Origin: Lysobacter enzymogenes
Lineage (GTDB): Bacteria; Pseudomonadota; Gammaproteobacteria; Xanthomonadales; Xanthomonadaceae
Length of the DNA stretch: 64,000 nucleotides
Assembly: GCF_017355525.1 (NCBI RefSeq)
Contig: NZ_CP067395.1
Coordinates: 3,498,501 to 3,562,500, forward strand
Direction: 5' to 3'
Part shown: positions 54,472-64,000 of the stretch, piece after piece
Position numbering within the stretch: the stretch's first letter is position 1
Layout of the letters: every line of letters starts with the position of its first letter
The notes under the pieces: model-generated
What the model saw: only the letters and a program-made list of their open reading frames with translations
Databases searched by the model: none
Told to the model about the DNA's origin: nothing
Program-made: the position numbers and the translations under genes

Positions 54472-55140
54472 ATGACCCGCACCCGCCTCACCCTCTGCCT
54501 GTCCGCGCTGATCGCCCTGTCCTCCAGCGCGGCCGTCGCCGCCGACGACGACGTCAGCAAGGTCAACGGCAGCATCACCGTCGAAGCGGGCCAGACCCGC
54601 GGCGACGTGGAAACCGTCAACGGCAGCATCCGCATCGGCGACAACGCCGCGGTCGACGGCGCCTCGACCGTCAACGGCAGCATCAGCGCCGGCGACGGCG
54701 CCCGCGCCAACCGCCTGGAAACGGTCAACGGCAGCATCCGCGTCGGCAGCAAGTTCACCGCCAGCGCCGGGCTGACCACGGTCAACGGCGGCATCTTCGT
54801 CGACCGCGGCGGCCGCTTGAAAGGCGACGTGGAGACCGTCAACGGCTCGATCGGCCTGGTCGCCACCGAGCTCAACGGCGGCATCGAGACGGTCAACGGC
54901 GACGTCACCGTCGGCATCGATTCGCACGTCACCGGCGGCATCAAGTACACCAAGCCGACCGGCAACTTCACCTTCCAGCGCCGCGACCCGATCGTGATCG
55001 TGGGCCCGAACGCGCGCGTCGACGGCCCGTTGGTGTTCGAGCGCTCGGTCAAGCTGTACGTGCACACCAGCGCCAAGACCGGCGCGGTGCGCGGCGCCAC
55101 CGCCATCGCCTTCAGCGGCGCGACCCCGCCGGCGCAGTAA
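54472..55140 (+). CDS. Secreted VNGS-repeat protein (beta-helix, adhesin-like)
   Basis: A 222-residue exported protein with a signal peptide (LIALSSSAAVAADDD). The mature part is a tandem of roughly 20-residue repeats built on VNGS/VNGG: KVNGSITV, TVNGSIRIGDN, TVNGSISAGDG, TVNGSIRVGSK, TVNGGIFVDRGG, TVNGSIGLV and TVNGDVTVG. This pattern fits a small right-handed beta-helix or bactofilin-like polymer-forming domain (DUF4097 neighbours). It ends in RRDPIVIVGPNARVDGPLVFERS and a hydrophilic tail. The function is unknown; surface or matrix structure is likely. Confidence 0.8.
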   Translation: MTRTRLTLCLSALIALSSSAAVAADDDVSKVNGSITVEAGQTRGDVETVNGSIRIGDNAAVDGASTVNGSISAGDGARANRLETVNGSIRVGSKFTASAGLTTVNGGIFVDRGGRLKGDVETVNGSIGLVATELNGGIETVNGDVTVGIDSHVTGGIKYTKPTGNFTFQRRDPIVIVGPNARVDGPLVFERSVKLYVHTSAKTGAVRGATAIAFSGATPPAQ

Positions 55141-55311
55141 GCCGCCCTCCGCCCCCGCCCGGGCGCCCCTTCTCCTGGCCGTGAAGGGCGCCCGGCGCGG
55201 GGGCTTCGCCACGGCGCCGGCGTGCGCCATCGCGAGCGCCGTTGGGCGAAGCGGCCGGATCGGAAAAGTCCGCGCCCCCGGTTCGGGGCCAATGCGGCGC
55301 GAGCCTGCACC

Positions 55312-55356
55312 TAGAATGGACCTCCCCCACGCCCTGGCCGCCGGCCGCTCTTGGAG
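55312..55356 (+). promoter_or_regulatory. Promoter -10 and ribosome site fixing the M28 start
   Basis: TAGAAT (55312-55317) is a good -10 that overlaps the upstream in-frame ATG at 55316, so that ATG cannot be used. A strong GGAGG at 55352-55356 lies nine bases before TTG 55367. Confidence 0.6.
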
Positions 55357-55366
55357 GTTCCAAACC

Positions 55367-57133
55367 TTGTCCCGACCCAATCCGCTGTTCGCCGCGACCT
55401 CGCTGGTCGTCGCGACCCTCGCGCTGAGCGCCTGCAACAAACCCGCCGCCGACGGCGCCGCGCCGACGGCCGCCGCGCCGGCCGCGAGCCCGGCTGCGGC
55501 CGCAGGCGACCACGCCTTCGACGCGGCGATCAACGCCGCCGACTTCGCCCAGCACGTCAAAGTCCTGGCCTCCGACGAGTTCGAGGGCCGCGCCCCCGGC
55601 AGCGCCGGCGAGGACAAGACCGTCCAGTACCTGGAAGCGCAGTTCAAGCGCCTGGGCCTGAAACCGGGCAACGGCGACAGCTATTTCCAGACCGTGCCGA
55701 TGGTGGAAACCACCGCCGACGAATCCACGGTGCTCAAGCTCGACGTCAAGGGACAGGCGCGCGAGCTCAAGTTCGGCACCGACATGGTCGTGGGCACCCG
55801 CACCGGCCAGCCGGAAGTGAAGATCGACGCCAGCGACCTGGTCTTCGTCGGCTACGGCGTCAACGCGCCGGAGCAGCAGTGGAACGACTACGCCGGCGTC
55901 GACGTCAAGGGCAAGACGGTGGTGATGTTCGTCAACGACCCGGGCTTCCACGGCCAGGACGCGACCTTGTTCGAAGGCAAGCGGATGACCTACTACGGCC
56001 GCTGGACCTACAAGTTCGAAGAAGCCGCCCGCCAGGGCGCCAAGGCCGCGCTGATCGTGCACGACGACGCCGGCGCGTCCTACGGCTGGGACGTGGTCAA
56101 GAACTCCTGGTCCGGCGCGCAGTTCGACCTGCCGGCCAAGGACGATCCGGAACCGCGCCTGCCGGTGCAGGGCTGGATCACCGCCGACACCGCGCGCAAG
56201 CTGTTCGCCGACCTCGGCCAGAACCTCGACCAGCTCTACCAGGCCGCCGGCAAGCGCGGCTTCAAGGCGATCGCGCTGCAGGCCAAGGCCTCGGTCGACC
56301 TCAAGAGCAAGATCAGCGAGAAGTCCTCGCGCAACGTGATCGCAAGGCTCGACGGCGCCAAGCGTCCGGACGAAGCCATCGTCTACATGGCGCACTGGGA
56401 TCACCTCGGCCACCACACCGAGGAAGGCGGCCACGAAGGCCACGCGGCGGCGCCGAAGGGCGAGGGCCACGACACCATCTACAACGGCGCGGTCGACAAC
56501 GCCTCCGGCGTCGCCGGCATCCTCGAAATCGCCGAGGCCTTCAGCAAGCAGACGCCGCCGCCGGACCGCTCGCTGCTGTTCCTGGCGGTGACCCTGGAGG
56601 AGTCGGGCCTGCTCGGTTCCAAGTACTACGTCGCCCATCCGAGCGTGCCGCTGAACAAGACCGTCGCGGTCATCAACCTCGACGCCATGCCGATCATCGG
56701 CAAGTCGCGCGACATGACCGTGGTCGGCTACGGCAGCTCGGAACTGGAAGACATCCTCAAGACCGTCGCCGACGCCCAGGGCCGCGTGCTGCACGCCGAA
56801 GGCACGCCGCAGGACGGCTTCTACTTCCGCTCCGATCACTTCAACTTCGCCAAGGCCGGCGTGCCGGCGCTGTACGCCAAGGGTGGCGACGACCTGCTCG
56901 ACGGCGGCGTGGACGCCGGACAGAAGGCGCAGGTCGACTACCGCGACAACCGCTACCACAAGCCGGCCGATGAGTTCGATCCGAACTGGAAGCTCGACGG
57001 CGTGGTCCAGGACCTCGACGCGCTGTACGGCGTCGGCAAGACCCTGGCCGGCAACGAGCAGTGGCCGAACTGGTACGAAGGCAACGCCTTCCGCGCCGCG
57101 CACGACAAGCTGATGGCGCCGGCCAAGCAATAA
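55367..57133 (+). CDS. M28 family metallopeptidase, lipoprotein
   Basis: Zinc aminopeptidase of the M28 family anchored as a lipoprotein. With TTG 55367 as start the protein is 588 residues: a short signal (VVATLALSAC, lipidation at C23), a Pro/Ala spacer, a PA domain inserted in the middle (GWDVVKNSWSGAQF region), and the catalytic domain. Metal ligands are in YMAHWDHLGHH (H ~342), AVDNASGVAG, LEESGLLGS and NLDAMP. A His/Gly-rich insert (EEGGHEGHAAAPKGEGHD) near the active site is unusual. The TTG was chosen because of GGAGG upstream and because the alternative ATG lies within the promoter. Confidence 0.9.
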   Translation: MSRPNPLFAATSLVVATLALSACNKPAADGAAPTAAAPAASPAAAAGDHAFDAAINAADFAQHVKVLASDEFEGRAPGSAGEDKTVQYLEAQFKRLGLKPGNGDSYFQTVPMVETTADESTVLKLDVKGQARELKFGTDMVVGTRTGQPEVKIDASDLVFVGYGVNAPEQQWNDYAGVDVKGKTVVMFVNDPGFHGQDATLFEGKRMTYYGRWTYKFEEAARQGAKAALIVHDDAGASYGWDVVKNSWSGAQFDLPAKDDPEPRLPVQGWITADTARKLFADLGQNLDQLYQAAGKRGFKAIALQAKASVDLKSKISEKSSRNVIARLDGAKRPDEAIVYMAHWDHLGHHTEEGGHEGHAAAPKGEGHDTIYNGAVDNASGVAGILEIAEAFSKQTPPPDRSLLFLAVTLEESGLLGSKYYVAHPSVPLNKTVAVINLDAMPIIGKSRDMTVVGYGSSELEDILKTVADAQGRVLHAEGTPQDGFYFRSDHFNFAKAGVPALYAKGGDDLLDGGVDAGQKAQVDYRDNRYHKPADEFDPNWKLDGVVQDLDALYGVGKTLAGNEQWPNWYEGNAFRAAHDKLMAPAKQ

Positions 57134-57204
57134 GCGGCCCGGCCCATGCGGACGGGCGACGCGGACCCGCCGGTCCGGCCGCCCGCGCCCGCAAAGCGAT
57201 CCGA

Positions 57205-57234
57205 CGACGGCGCCCCTGGGCGCCGTCGTTTTTT
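57205..57234 (+). terminator. Rho-independent terminator of the M28 gene
   Basis: A perfect 10-bp stem, CGACGGCGCC / GGCGCCGTCG, with a four-base loop is followed by six T residues, about 70 bases after the stop. Confidence 0.95.
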
Positions 57235-57289
57235 CCGCTAGGCTGAGCGCACCGCAGCTCGCGGTTGGTCTACGCCCCGAAGGAGCGCC

Positions 57290-57685
57290 ATGCCGATGAC
57301 CGTTGCCTATTGGTGCCTGCTGATCGCGGCGCTGTTGCCGTATCTGTGGACCGCGGCGGCCAAGGCCACCGGCAAGCGCTACGACAACCGCGACCCGCGC
57401 GGCTGGCAGGCGCGCCAGGACGATCCGCGTTCCAAGGCCGCCAACGCCGCCCACCTCAACGCCTTCGAAGCCTTCCCGGCGTTCGCCGCGGGCGTGCTCG
57501 GCGCGCAGATGGCCGGCGTCGACACGAACTGGATCGCGATCCTGTCGATCGTGTTCGTGGTCTGCCGCGTGCTGCATGGCGTGTTCTACATCGCGGGCAA
57601 GGCGCTACTGCGCAGCCTGGTGTGGGCGGTCGGTTTCCTGTGCGTGATCGCCCTGCTGACGCTCGCGGCGCTGGCCGCGGTCTGA
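57290..57685 (+). CDS. MAPEG family protein
   Basis: A 131-residue integral membrane protein with four helices, of the MAPEG (glutathione/eicosanoid) superfamily; the bacterial members have no settled function. AYWCLLIAALLPYLWTAAAK starts the first helix, NAAHLNAFEAFPAFAAGVL contains the conserved NAFE-x-F loop motif, and VVCRVLHGVFYIAGKALLRSLVW is the third-fourth helix region. The ATG at 57290 follows GAAGGAG. It lies after the M28 terminator, so it is separately transcribed. Confidence 0.92.
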   Translation: MPMTVAYWCLLIAALLPYLWTAAAKATGKRYDNRDPRGWQARQDDPRSKAANAAHLNAFEAFPAFAAGVLGAQMAGVDTNWIAILSIVFVVCRVLHGVFYIAGKALLRSLVWAVGFLCVIALLTLAALAAV

Positions 57686-57715
57686 GCCGATTGCGATGCG
57701 CGAGCCGTGCCGGTC

Positions 57716-57904
57716 ATGAGCGAGACGCCAGCACAGATCTACCGGGTCGCCGGCGGCGATATCGTCCTGTGGATCGACGACGATCAATCGATCCAGCTGA
57801 AACTGCGCGGTTCCGACCTCGATCCCGTCGAGCTCAACGAGCACGAAGCCGAGGCGCTCGCCGAGACGCTGACGCTGCTCGCGCAGCGATTGCGGTCCTC
57901 ATGA
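57716..57904 (+). CDS. Small acidic protein, unknown
   Basis: A 62-residue acidic protein (YRVAGGDIVLWIDDDQSIQL then DPVELNEHEAEALAETLTLL). The ATG at 57716 is preferred over a GTG nine bases upstream. I do not recognise the family. It could be a beta-strand-helix protein; the Glu/Ala-rich C-terminal helix is amphipathic. It is placed 30 bases after the MAPEG gene, so probably in one transcript. Confidence 0.65.
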   Translation: MSETPAQIYRVAGGDIVLWIDDDQSIQLKLRGSDLDPVELNEHEAEALAETLTLLAQRLRSS

Positions 57905-58000
57905 CGCGGATCCGCGAACGCGCCGATCCGGACGCTCGAGCGCACTGAACCGCTGAGTCGAGTTCGAACGTATTTCCCCATCCCCTTTTCCGAGCACCGC

Positions 58001-58735
58001 ATGTCCGCGCCCCCGACTTTCGATCACGATGAGTTCGCGCACTCCTTGCGCGAACAAGGCTTCCGCTTCGTCGACGGCGGCGAGATGCGAACGCATCTGC
58101 TCGAACACGGTTCGCTGCAGGACTGGGACGCCTTCGCCGACAGTTGGAACGACCTCGCGCCGGACGTCTATCTGGCCCAGGTCGGACGCCATCGCCGCCG
58201 CCGCCATGCGGTGTTCCAGGCGCGGCGCGAAGGCGAGATCGTGCGCCGGCCGCACCAACCGCATTACCAAAGCTTGAATTACAACGCGCTGCAGGGCGAT
58301 ATCGAGCGTTGGTTCGAACCGGTCCGCGACGACATCGCCGAGGGCGAGAGCCTGCGCACCGTGCTGGCGTTCTGCCGCGACTTCTTCTCCGCGCTGGCGC
58401 CGCAGACCGCGGCCTGGCATATCGAACTGCATCAGTTCCGCATCGAAGCCGGCCCCGACCGCGAAGGCCAGCCGACGCCCGAAGGCGTGCACCGCGACGG
58501 CGTCGACTACGTGCTGGTGCTGCTCATCGACCGCCACAACATCGTCAGCGGCACCACCACCATCCACGACCGCGACGGCAGCCTGCTCGGCAGCTTCACC
58601 CTCACCGCGCCGCTGGACGCGGCGCTGGTCGACGATGCCCGCGTGTTCCACGGTGTGACGGCAGTGACGCCGCAGGATCCGCAGCGCGAGGCGCATCGGG
58701 ATGTGTTGGTGGTGACGTTCAAGGCTCAGGCCTGA
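58001..58735 (+). CDS. 2OG-Fe(II) dioxygenase family protein
   Basis: A 244-residue protein of the 2OG-Fe dioxygenase family PF10014, whose known members hydroxylate free amino acids such as isoleucine. The iron-binding facial triad is visible: H164 and D166 in GVHRDGVDYV and H217 in ARVFHGVTAV. The sequence WHIELHQFRIEAGPDREGQPTPEGV and TPQDPQREAHRDVLVVTFKA fit the family. The substrate is not predictable from sequence. ATG 58001 was used as the family start. It converges on the tailspike-like gene. Confidence 0.88.
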   Translation: MSAPPTFDHDEFAHSLREQGFRFVDGGEMRTHLLEHGSLQDWDAFADSWNDLAPDVYLAQVGRHRRRRHAVFQARREGEIVRRPHQPHYQSLNYNALQGDIERWFEPVRDDIAEGESLRTVLAFCRDFFSALAPQTAAWHIELHQFRIEAGPDREGQPTPEGVHRDGVDYVLVLLIDRHNIVSGTTTIHDRDGSLLGSFTLTAPLDAALVDDARVFHGVTAVTPQDPQREAHRDVLVVTFKAQA

Positions 58736-58738
58736 ACG

Positions 58739-58766
58739 ACCGCTCCCGTCTGGTCGCGGGAGCGGT
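58739..58766. terminator. Hairpin between the dioxygenase and tailspike-like genes
   Basis: ACCGCTCCCG pairs with CGGGAGCGGT around an eight-base loop, between convergent stops. T tracts are short in both directions, so it is a weaker terminator candidate. Confidence 0.6.
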
Positions 58767-58781
58767 TAGCGTCTCGCTCGC

Positions 58782-60446
58782 TTAGTAGTTGATATTGTTC
58801 TCGTTGATGACTGTTCCGCTTGTTGCGTTCGCGATCAGGCCTCTGGCCGTCTTGGCGATGTTGTTGGCGACGATGACGCGATCCGAGTTCCCGCCGATTT
58901 CCATGAAGTACGGCAGCGGTTCTTCAGCCGCCGCAGCTCTGCAGCGACTGACGATGACGTTCTTCGCGTTGTAGACGCTGATGCAGGATTCGGCCTTGAT
59001 TTTTCCGAAAAACTCGCAGTCCAGAATCGACGTATTGTCGAACTGGGTCAACGCGATCGGCCGGTACTGCGGGCCCTGGATGAAGTTCAGGTTGCCGCCG
59101 CGAACGACCACCGCCTGCACGCTCGCGCTGCCGAAACGCTCCAGCAGGATTCCGTGGCCACGATAGCCGACGATGTAGGGGCTGTTGACGAATACCTGGA
59201 ACACGCGCGCGGTGTTGTCGAGGCTGATCCACAAGCCGTGCGCCCCTTCTTCCTCGGTCACGCTTTCCCACTGGGTCGAGTCGAACCAGATGTCGCCGAT
59301 GCCGCCGTTGTTGTGGGCGTAAAGCAGCGTACCCGGCCCGTAAATCAGCTGATTGGTGAAGCGGATGCCGCGTATCTCGCTGGCTTCGCCCGACGCCGCC
59401 GATTCGATACGCAACGGAGGATTGTTCTTGGTGCCGCCGAACTGGCAGTTGATGAAATCCAGATCGCCGATGAAAGCGCGCGGTTCGTCGGCCACGATCG
59501 ACAGGCCGCCTGCGTTGGACACCACCCGGTCGAAGCAGATCAACCGCGTCGACAGTCCGACCATCTTGATCGTGGTGACGTTCTCGAAGCCTTCGATGAA
59601 GACGTCGCGCAGCAGGCATTTCTGGTAACCGCTGAACAGCCGGCCGCGGGTGCCGATCTGGATCGCGCAGCGGCCGACGAGGCCGACTCTTTGCGCCCAA
59701 TAGCCGTTGAAACGCAGATTGTCGATCAGGAAGAAACCGACTTCGAAACCCGACGGCTTAACTCCCGGCGGATACGGGGGGCACTGCGCATCCAGATGAA
59801 ACGCCGGCCCAGCGACATCGGCCATGATCTGGCTGCTGTTGCCGTAGAGCATGAAGCGTCGCGCCGGCTGTTCGGGCTTCTGCTCCGCGCCGATCTTGAT
59901 CGTAATCGTGCGGCTCACCCGGATCTTGCGGTTCGGCGGCAGTTCCAGCGGTATCGCGCGGTCGTTGGCGAAATCCACCGCCGCCTGCAGCGCCGGCGAC
60001 GAATCGGTGTCGTCGGTCGGTTCCAGGCCGAAGACCTCGGCATGGATCCGGTGGATCGGCCCGGCATGCGGATGGATGTAGGCGCGCGCCGTTCCGATCC
60101 TCACCCGCCCGGGCCCATAGAACTTGCCCAGCGCGGGTTGAACCGCGACGCGGTAATCCCCTTCCGGCACATAGATCTGGCCTTGCGCGGCGTTTGCGAG
60201 GGCGAAGGCCGCGCTGTCGTCGGCGACGCCGTCGCCGATCGCGCCGAAATCGCGAACGGTCAGCGCATCGCGCAAGCGTCCTTGCACCGATCGAGGCGTC
60301 GCGCTGCCGTCTTGCGGCGAGTAACTTACGTCGCGCGCGTCGATCAGGGCGGTTTGCTGGGCGGCGGAGCTGCCGCTCGCCAGTGCGCTGGCGGCCGCCG
60401 CGGCGGTCATCGCCAACGGCACGCCGATGAACTTTCGTCTTTCCAT
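58782..60446 (-). CDS. Secreted beta-helix protein, pectate-lyase/tailspike-like
   Basis: A 554-residue exported protein. MERRKFIGVPLAMTAAAAAS is a twin-Arg-like or Sec signal. Residues 42-80 read SYSPQDGSATPRSVQGRLRD then TVRDFGAIGDGVADDSAAF. The latter motif is typical of pectate-lyase-superfamily (PF12708) domains and of phage tailspike heads. The rest is a right-handed parallel beta-helix with short asparagine-rich turns (HNNGGIGDIWF, NAKNVIVSRC, VIVANNIAKTARG). The substrate is not evident. Its codon use is visibly less GC-rich than its neighbours, a possible sign of transfer. Confidence 0.82.
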   Translation of the reverse strand: MERRKFIGVPLAMTAAAAASALASGSSAAQQTALIDARDVSYSPQDGSATPRSVQGRLRDALTVRDFGAIGDGVADDSAAFALANAAQGQIYVPEGDYRVAVQPALGKFYGPGRVRIGTARAYIHPHAGPIHRIHAEVFGLEPTDDTDSSPALQAAVDFANDRAIPLELPPNRKIRVSRTITIKIGAEQKPEQPARRFMLYGNSSQIMADVAGPAFHLDAQCPPYPPGVKPSGFEVGFFLIDNLRFNGYWAQRVGLVGRCAIQIGTRGRLFSGYQKCLLRDVFIEGFENVTTIKMVGLSTRLICFDRVVSNAGGLSIVADEPRAFIGDLDFINCQFGGTKNNPPLRIESAASGEASEIRGIRFTNQLIYGPGTLLYAHNNGGIGDIWFDSTQWESVTEEEGAHGLWISLDNTARVFQVFVNSPYIVGYRGHGILLERFGSASVQAVVVRGGNLNFIQGPQYRPIALTQFDNTSILDCEFFGKIKAESCISVYNAKNVIVSRCRAAAAEEPLPYFMEIGGNSDRVIVANNIAKTARGLIANATSGTVINENNINY

Positions 60447-60898
60447 ATCGCTTTCGTCCGTTGTGGGCTTCCGGGGGGTCCGATTCCCGCGGGGTAATTC
60501 TGGACGAGAAGGTCGCCGTTTCAGCGAGAAGCGGTGGAGAAGGGCTTCGACTAGCGATTCGACGCTCGGCGGAGGGCACGCGCCGCGCTAACCGCTGGCC
60601 GGATTAACTCGGACGGCGATACCGCATCCGATAGCGGCAAGCGGCTGGGTCGGCGATATTCAATCGATGATTCGACGGGCCGAGCGGCGCCGATTTTCTG
60701 CGGGTTGCGATGTGGCCGCGTGGCCTGCGCCGGACCAGGTCGCGCTATCGGCGCTGGTTACCTGCGCAGTAAAGAAACGCGTCGGCGCGGCTTAGTTAAT
60801 CGGCGACGGCCGCAGGTAACTGGTCGTGTTGGTTGCTTTTATTCGACGCAAAGAAGAAGGCCGGATCCTTTTGGGATCCGGCCTTCTGGGGTAAAGCC
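60447..60898. other. Intergenic region between the beta-helix gene and 5S rRNA
   Basis: About 450 bases. The only feature I can support is the rRNA terminator at 60855-60887; the promoter of the beta-helix gene must be within the left part but is not evident. No convincing gene is present. Confidence 0.5.
60855..60887 (-). terminator. rRNA operon terminator
   Basis: AGAAGGCCGGATCC pairs with GGATCCGGCCTTCT (14 bp, perfect) around a TTTTG loop. In the minus direction TTCTTTGCG follows, just beyond the 3' end of 5S. Confidence 0.9.
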
Positions 60899-61012
60899 CC
60901 TGGCGATGACCTACTCTTGCATGGCTTAAGCCACACTACCATCGGCGCATGTGCGTTTCACTTCCGAGTTCGGGATGGGATCGGGTGGTTCCACACAGCT
61001 ATTATCACCAGG
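60899..61012 (-). rRNA. rrf: 5S ribosomal RNA
   Basis: 114 bases on the minus strand beginning CCTGGTGATAATAGC and ending GGTCATCGCCAGG. The terminal helix pairs, and the conserved internal CCCATCCCGAACTCGGAAGTG loop is intact. It lies 177 bases downstream of the 23S end, the normal order 16S-23S-5S. Confidence 0.97.
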
Positions 61013-61189
61013 GAGAGGGTGGAGGGTCGCAGGTCTCGATGGATCGAGTTGCGCTCACGCTCACGTTGGTTTGCTTTCAACGGAATGGATCCCGTTGTCG
61101 GCGAATAGAGTGGAATGTAGCGAGTCAGTGTTTGGTTTGGAACGTCAGGTGACGTGTCACATAGAGACCAAGGCAACTTGAGGTTATAT

Positions 61190-64000
<2,811 letters not shown>

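Noticed and set aside
55316..55366. ATG 55316 as start of the M28 peptidase
   Set aside because: It overlaps a good -10 box and would put about 17 hydrophilic residues before the lipoprotein signal; TTG 55367 with GGAGG upstream fits better.
58782..60446. Prophage remnant
   Set aside because: Only a single tailspike-like gene is present; no integrase, capsid, terminase or attachment sites were seen on either side.

Overview
The window reads as a chromosomal segment of a very GC-rich gammaproteobacterium of the Xanthomonadaceae, most likely Lysobacter or a close relative. This is an inference from several things: the extreme third-position GC, large TonB-dependent receptors, the tsaD / rpsU / yqeY / dnaG neighbourhood, a xanthomonad-style aa3 oxidase cluster, many copies of a short hairpin repeat (CTGTAGGAGCGGCGCGAG-type) and a CRP/Clp-type operator. 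Because of the high GC, long open frames occur on all six frames. Genes were chosen by recognisable protein families, start signals and operon geometry.

Layout. 1-10.4 kb: the 5' part of a TonB-dependent receptor, a TauE-type exporter, a lytic transglycosylase, an atypical SDR, a PH-domain protein, the CCA-adding enzyme and a second TonB receptor. 10.7-16 kb: vanZ-like and midA-like genes with a striking hexanucleotide tandem repeat upstream, two DUF3592 paralogues (one behind a perfect TGTGA-N6-TCACA site), a DUF6159 membrane protein and folB. 16.2-22 kb: divergent tsaD / rpsU, then yqeY, a frameshifted SEC-C gene, a BrkB family gene and dnaG, followed by a 148-bp tandem array built from the hairpin repeat. 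22.3-31.2 kb: an M19 dipeptidase-like protein lacking several metal ligands, an S9 peptidase, an NS2-type endonuclease with a YezG-like putative immunity protein, a bile-acid-symporter family protein and two secreted amidohydrolases.

31.2-39.6 kb: a complete cytochrome c oxidase region. It holds the structural genes coxB, ctaD and ctaE, copper chaperone ctaG with a 47-residue membrane protein upstream of it, heme A biosynthesis (ctaA, ctaB), SURF1, a SCO/thioredoxin-like membrane protein and a divergent twin-TM protein. Together these make heme A, load copper and assemble an aa3-type terminal oxidase. 40.2-43.4 kb: putA (proline to glutamate), divergent from the oxidase genes. 43.7-49.5 kb: small accessory genes, including a MarR regulator with a palindromic operator and a thioredoxin-like neighbour, a FadL family porin, a rhomboid protease and a DUF1820 protein. 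49.5-54.2 kb: the gpmI-envC-ctp (S41) cluster. 54.5-58.7 kb: a VNGS-repeat beta-helix protein, an M28 aminopeptidase lipoprotein, a MAPEG protein, a small acidic protein and a 2OG-Fe dioxygenase. 58.8-60.4 kb: a secreted, tailspike-like beta-helix protein with visibly lower GC. 60.9-64 kb: the 3' part of an rRNA operon on the minus strand (5S and nearly all of 23S).

Most of the window is core metabolism. The points that most deserve a second look are the endonuclease/immunity pair, the doubly frameshifted SEC-C gene, the 148-bp hairpin-repeat array with a compensatory variant elsewhere, the Clp-like site, the M19 protein with a degraded active site, and the tailspike-like protein beside the rRNA operon.
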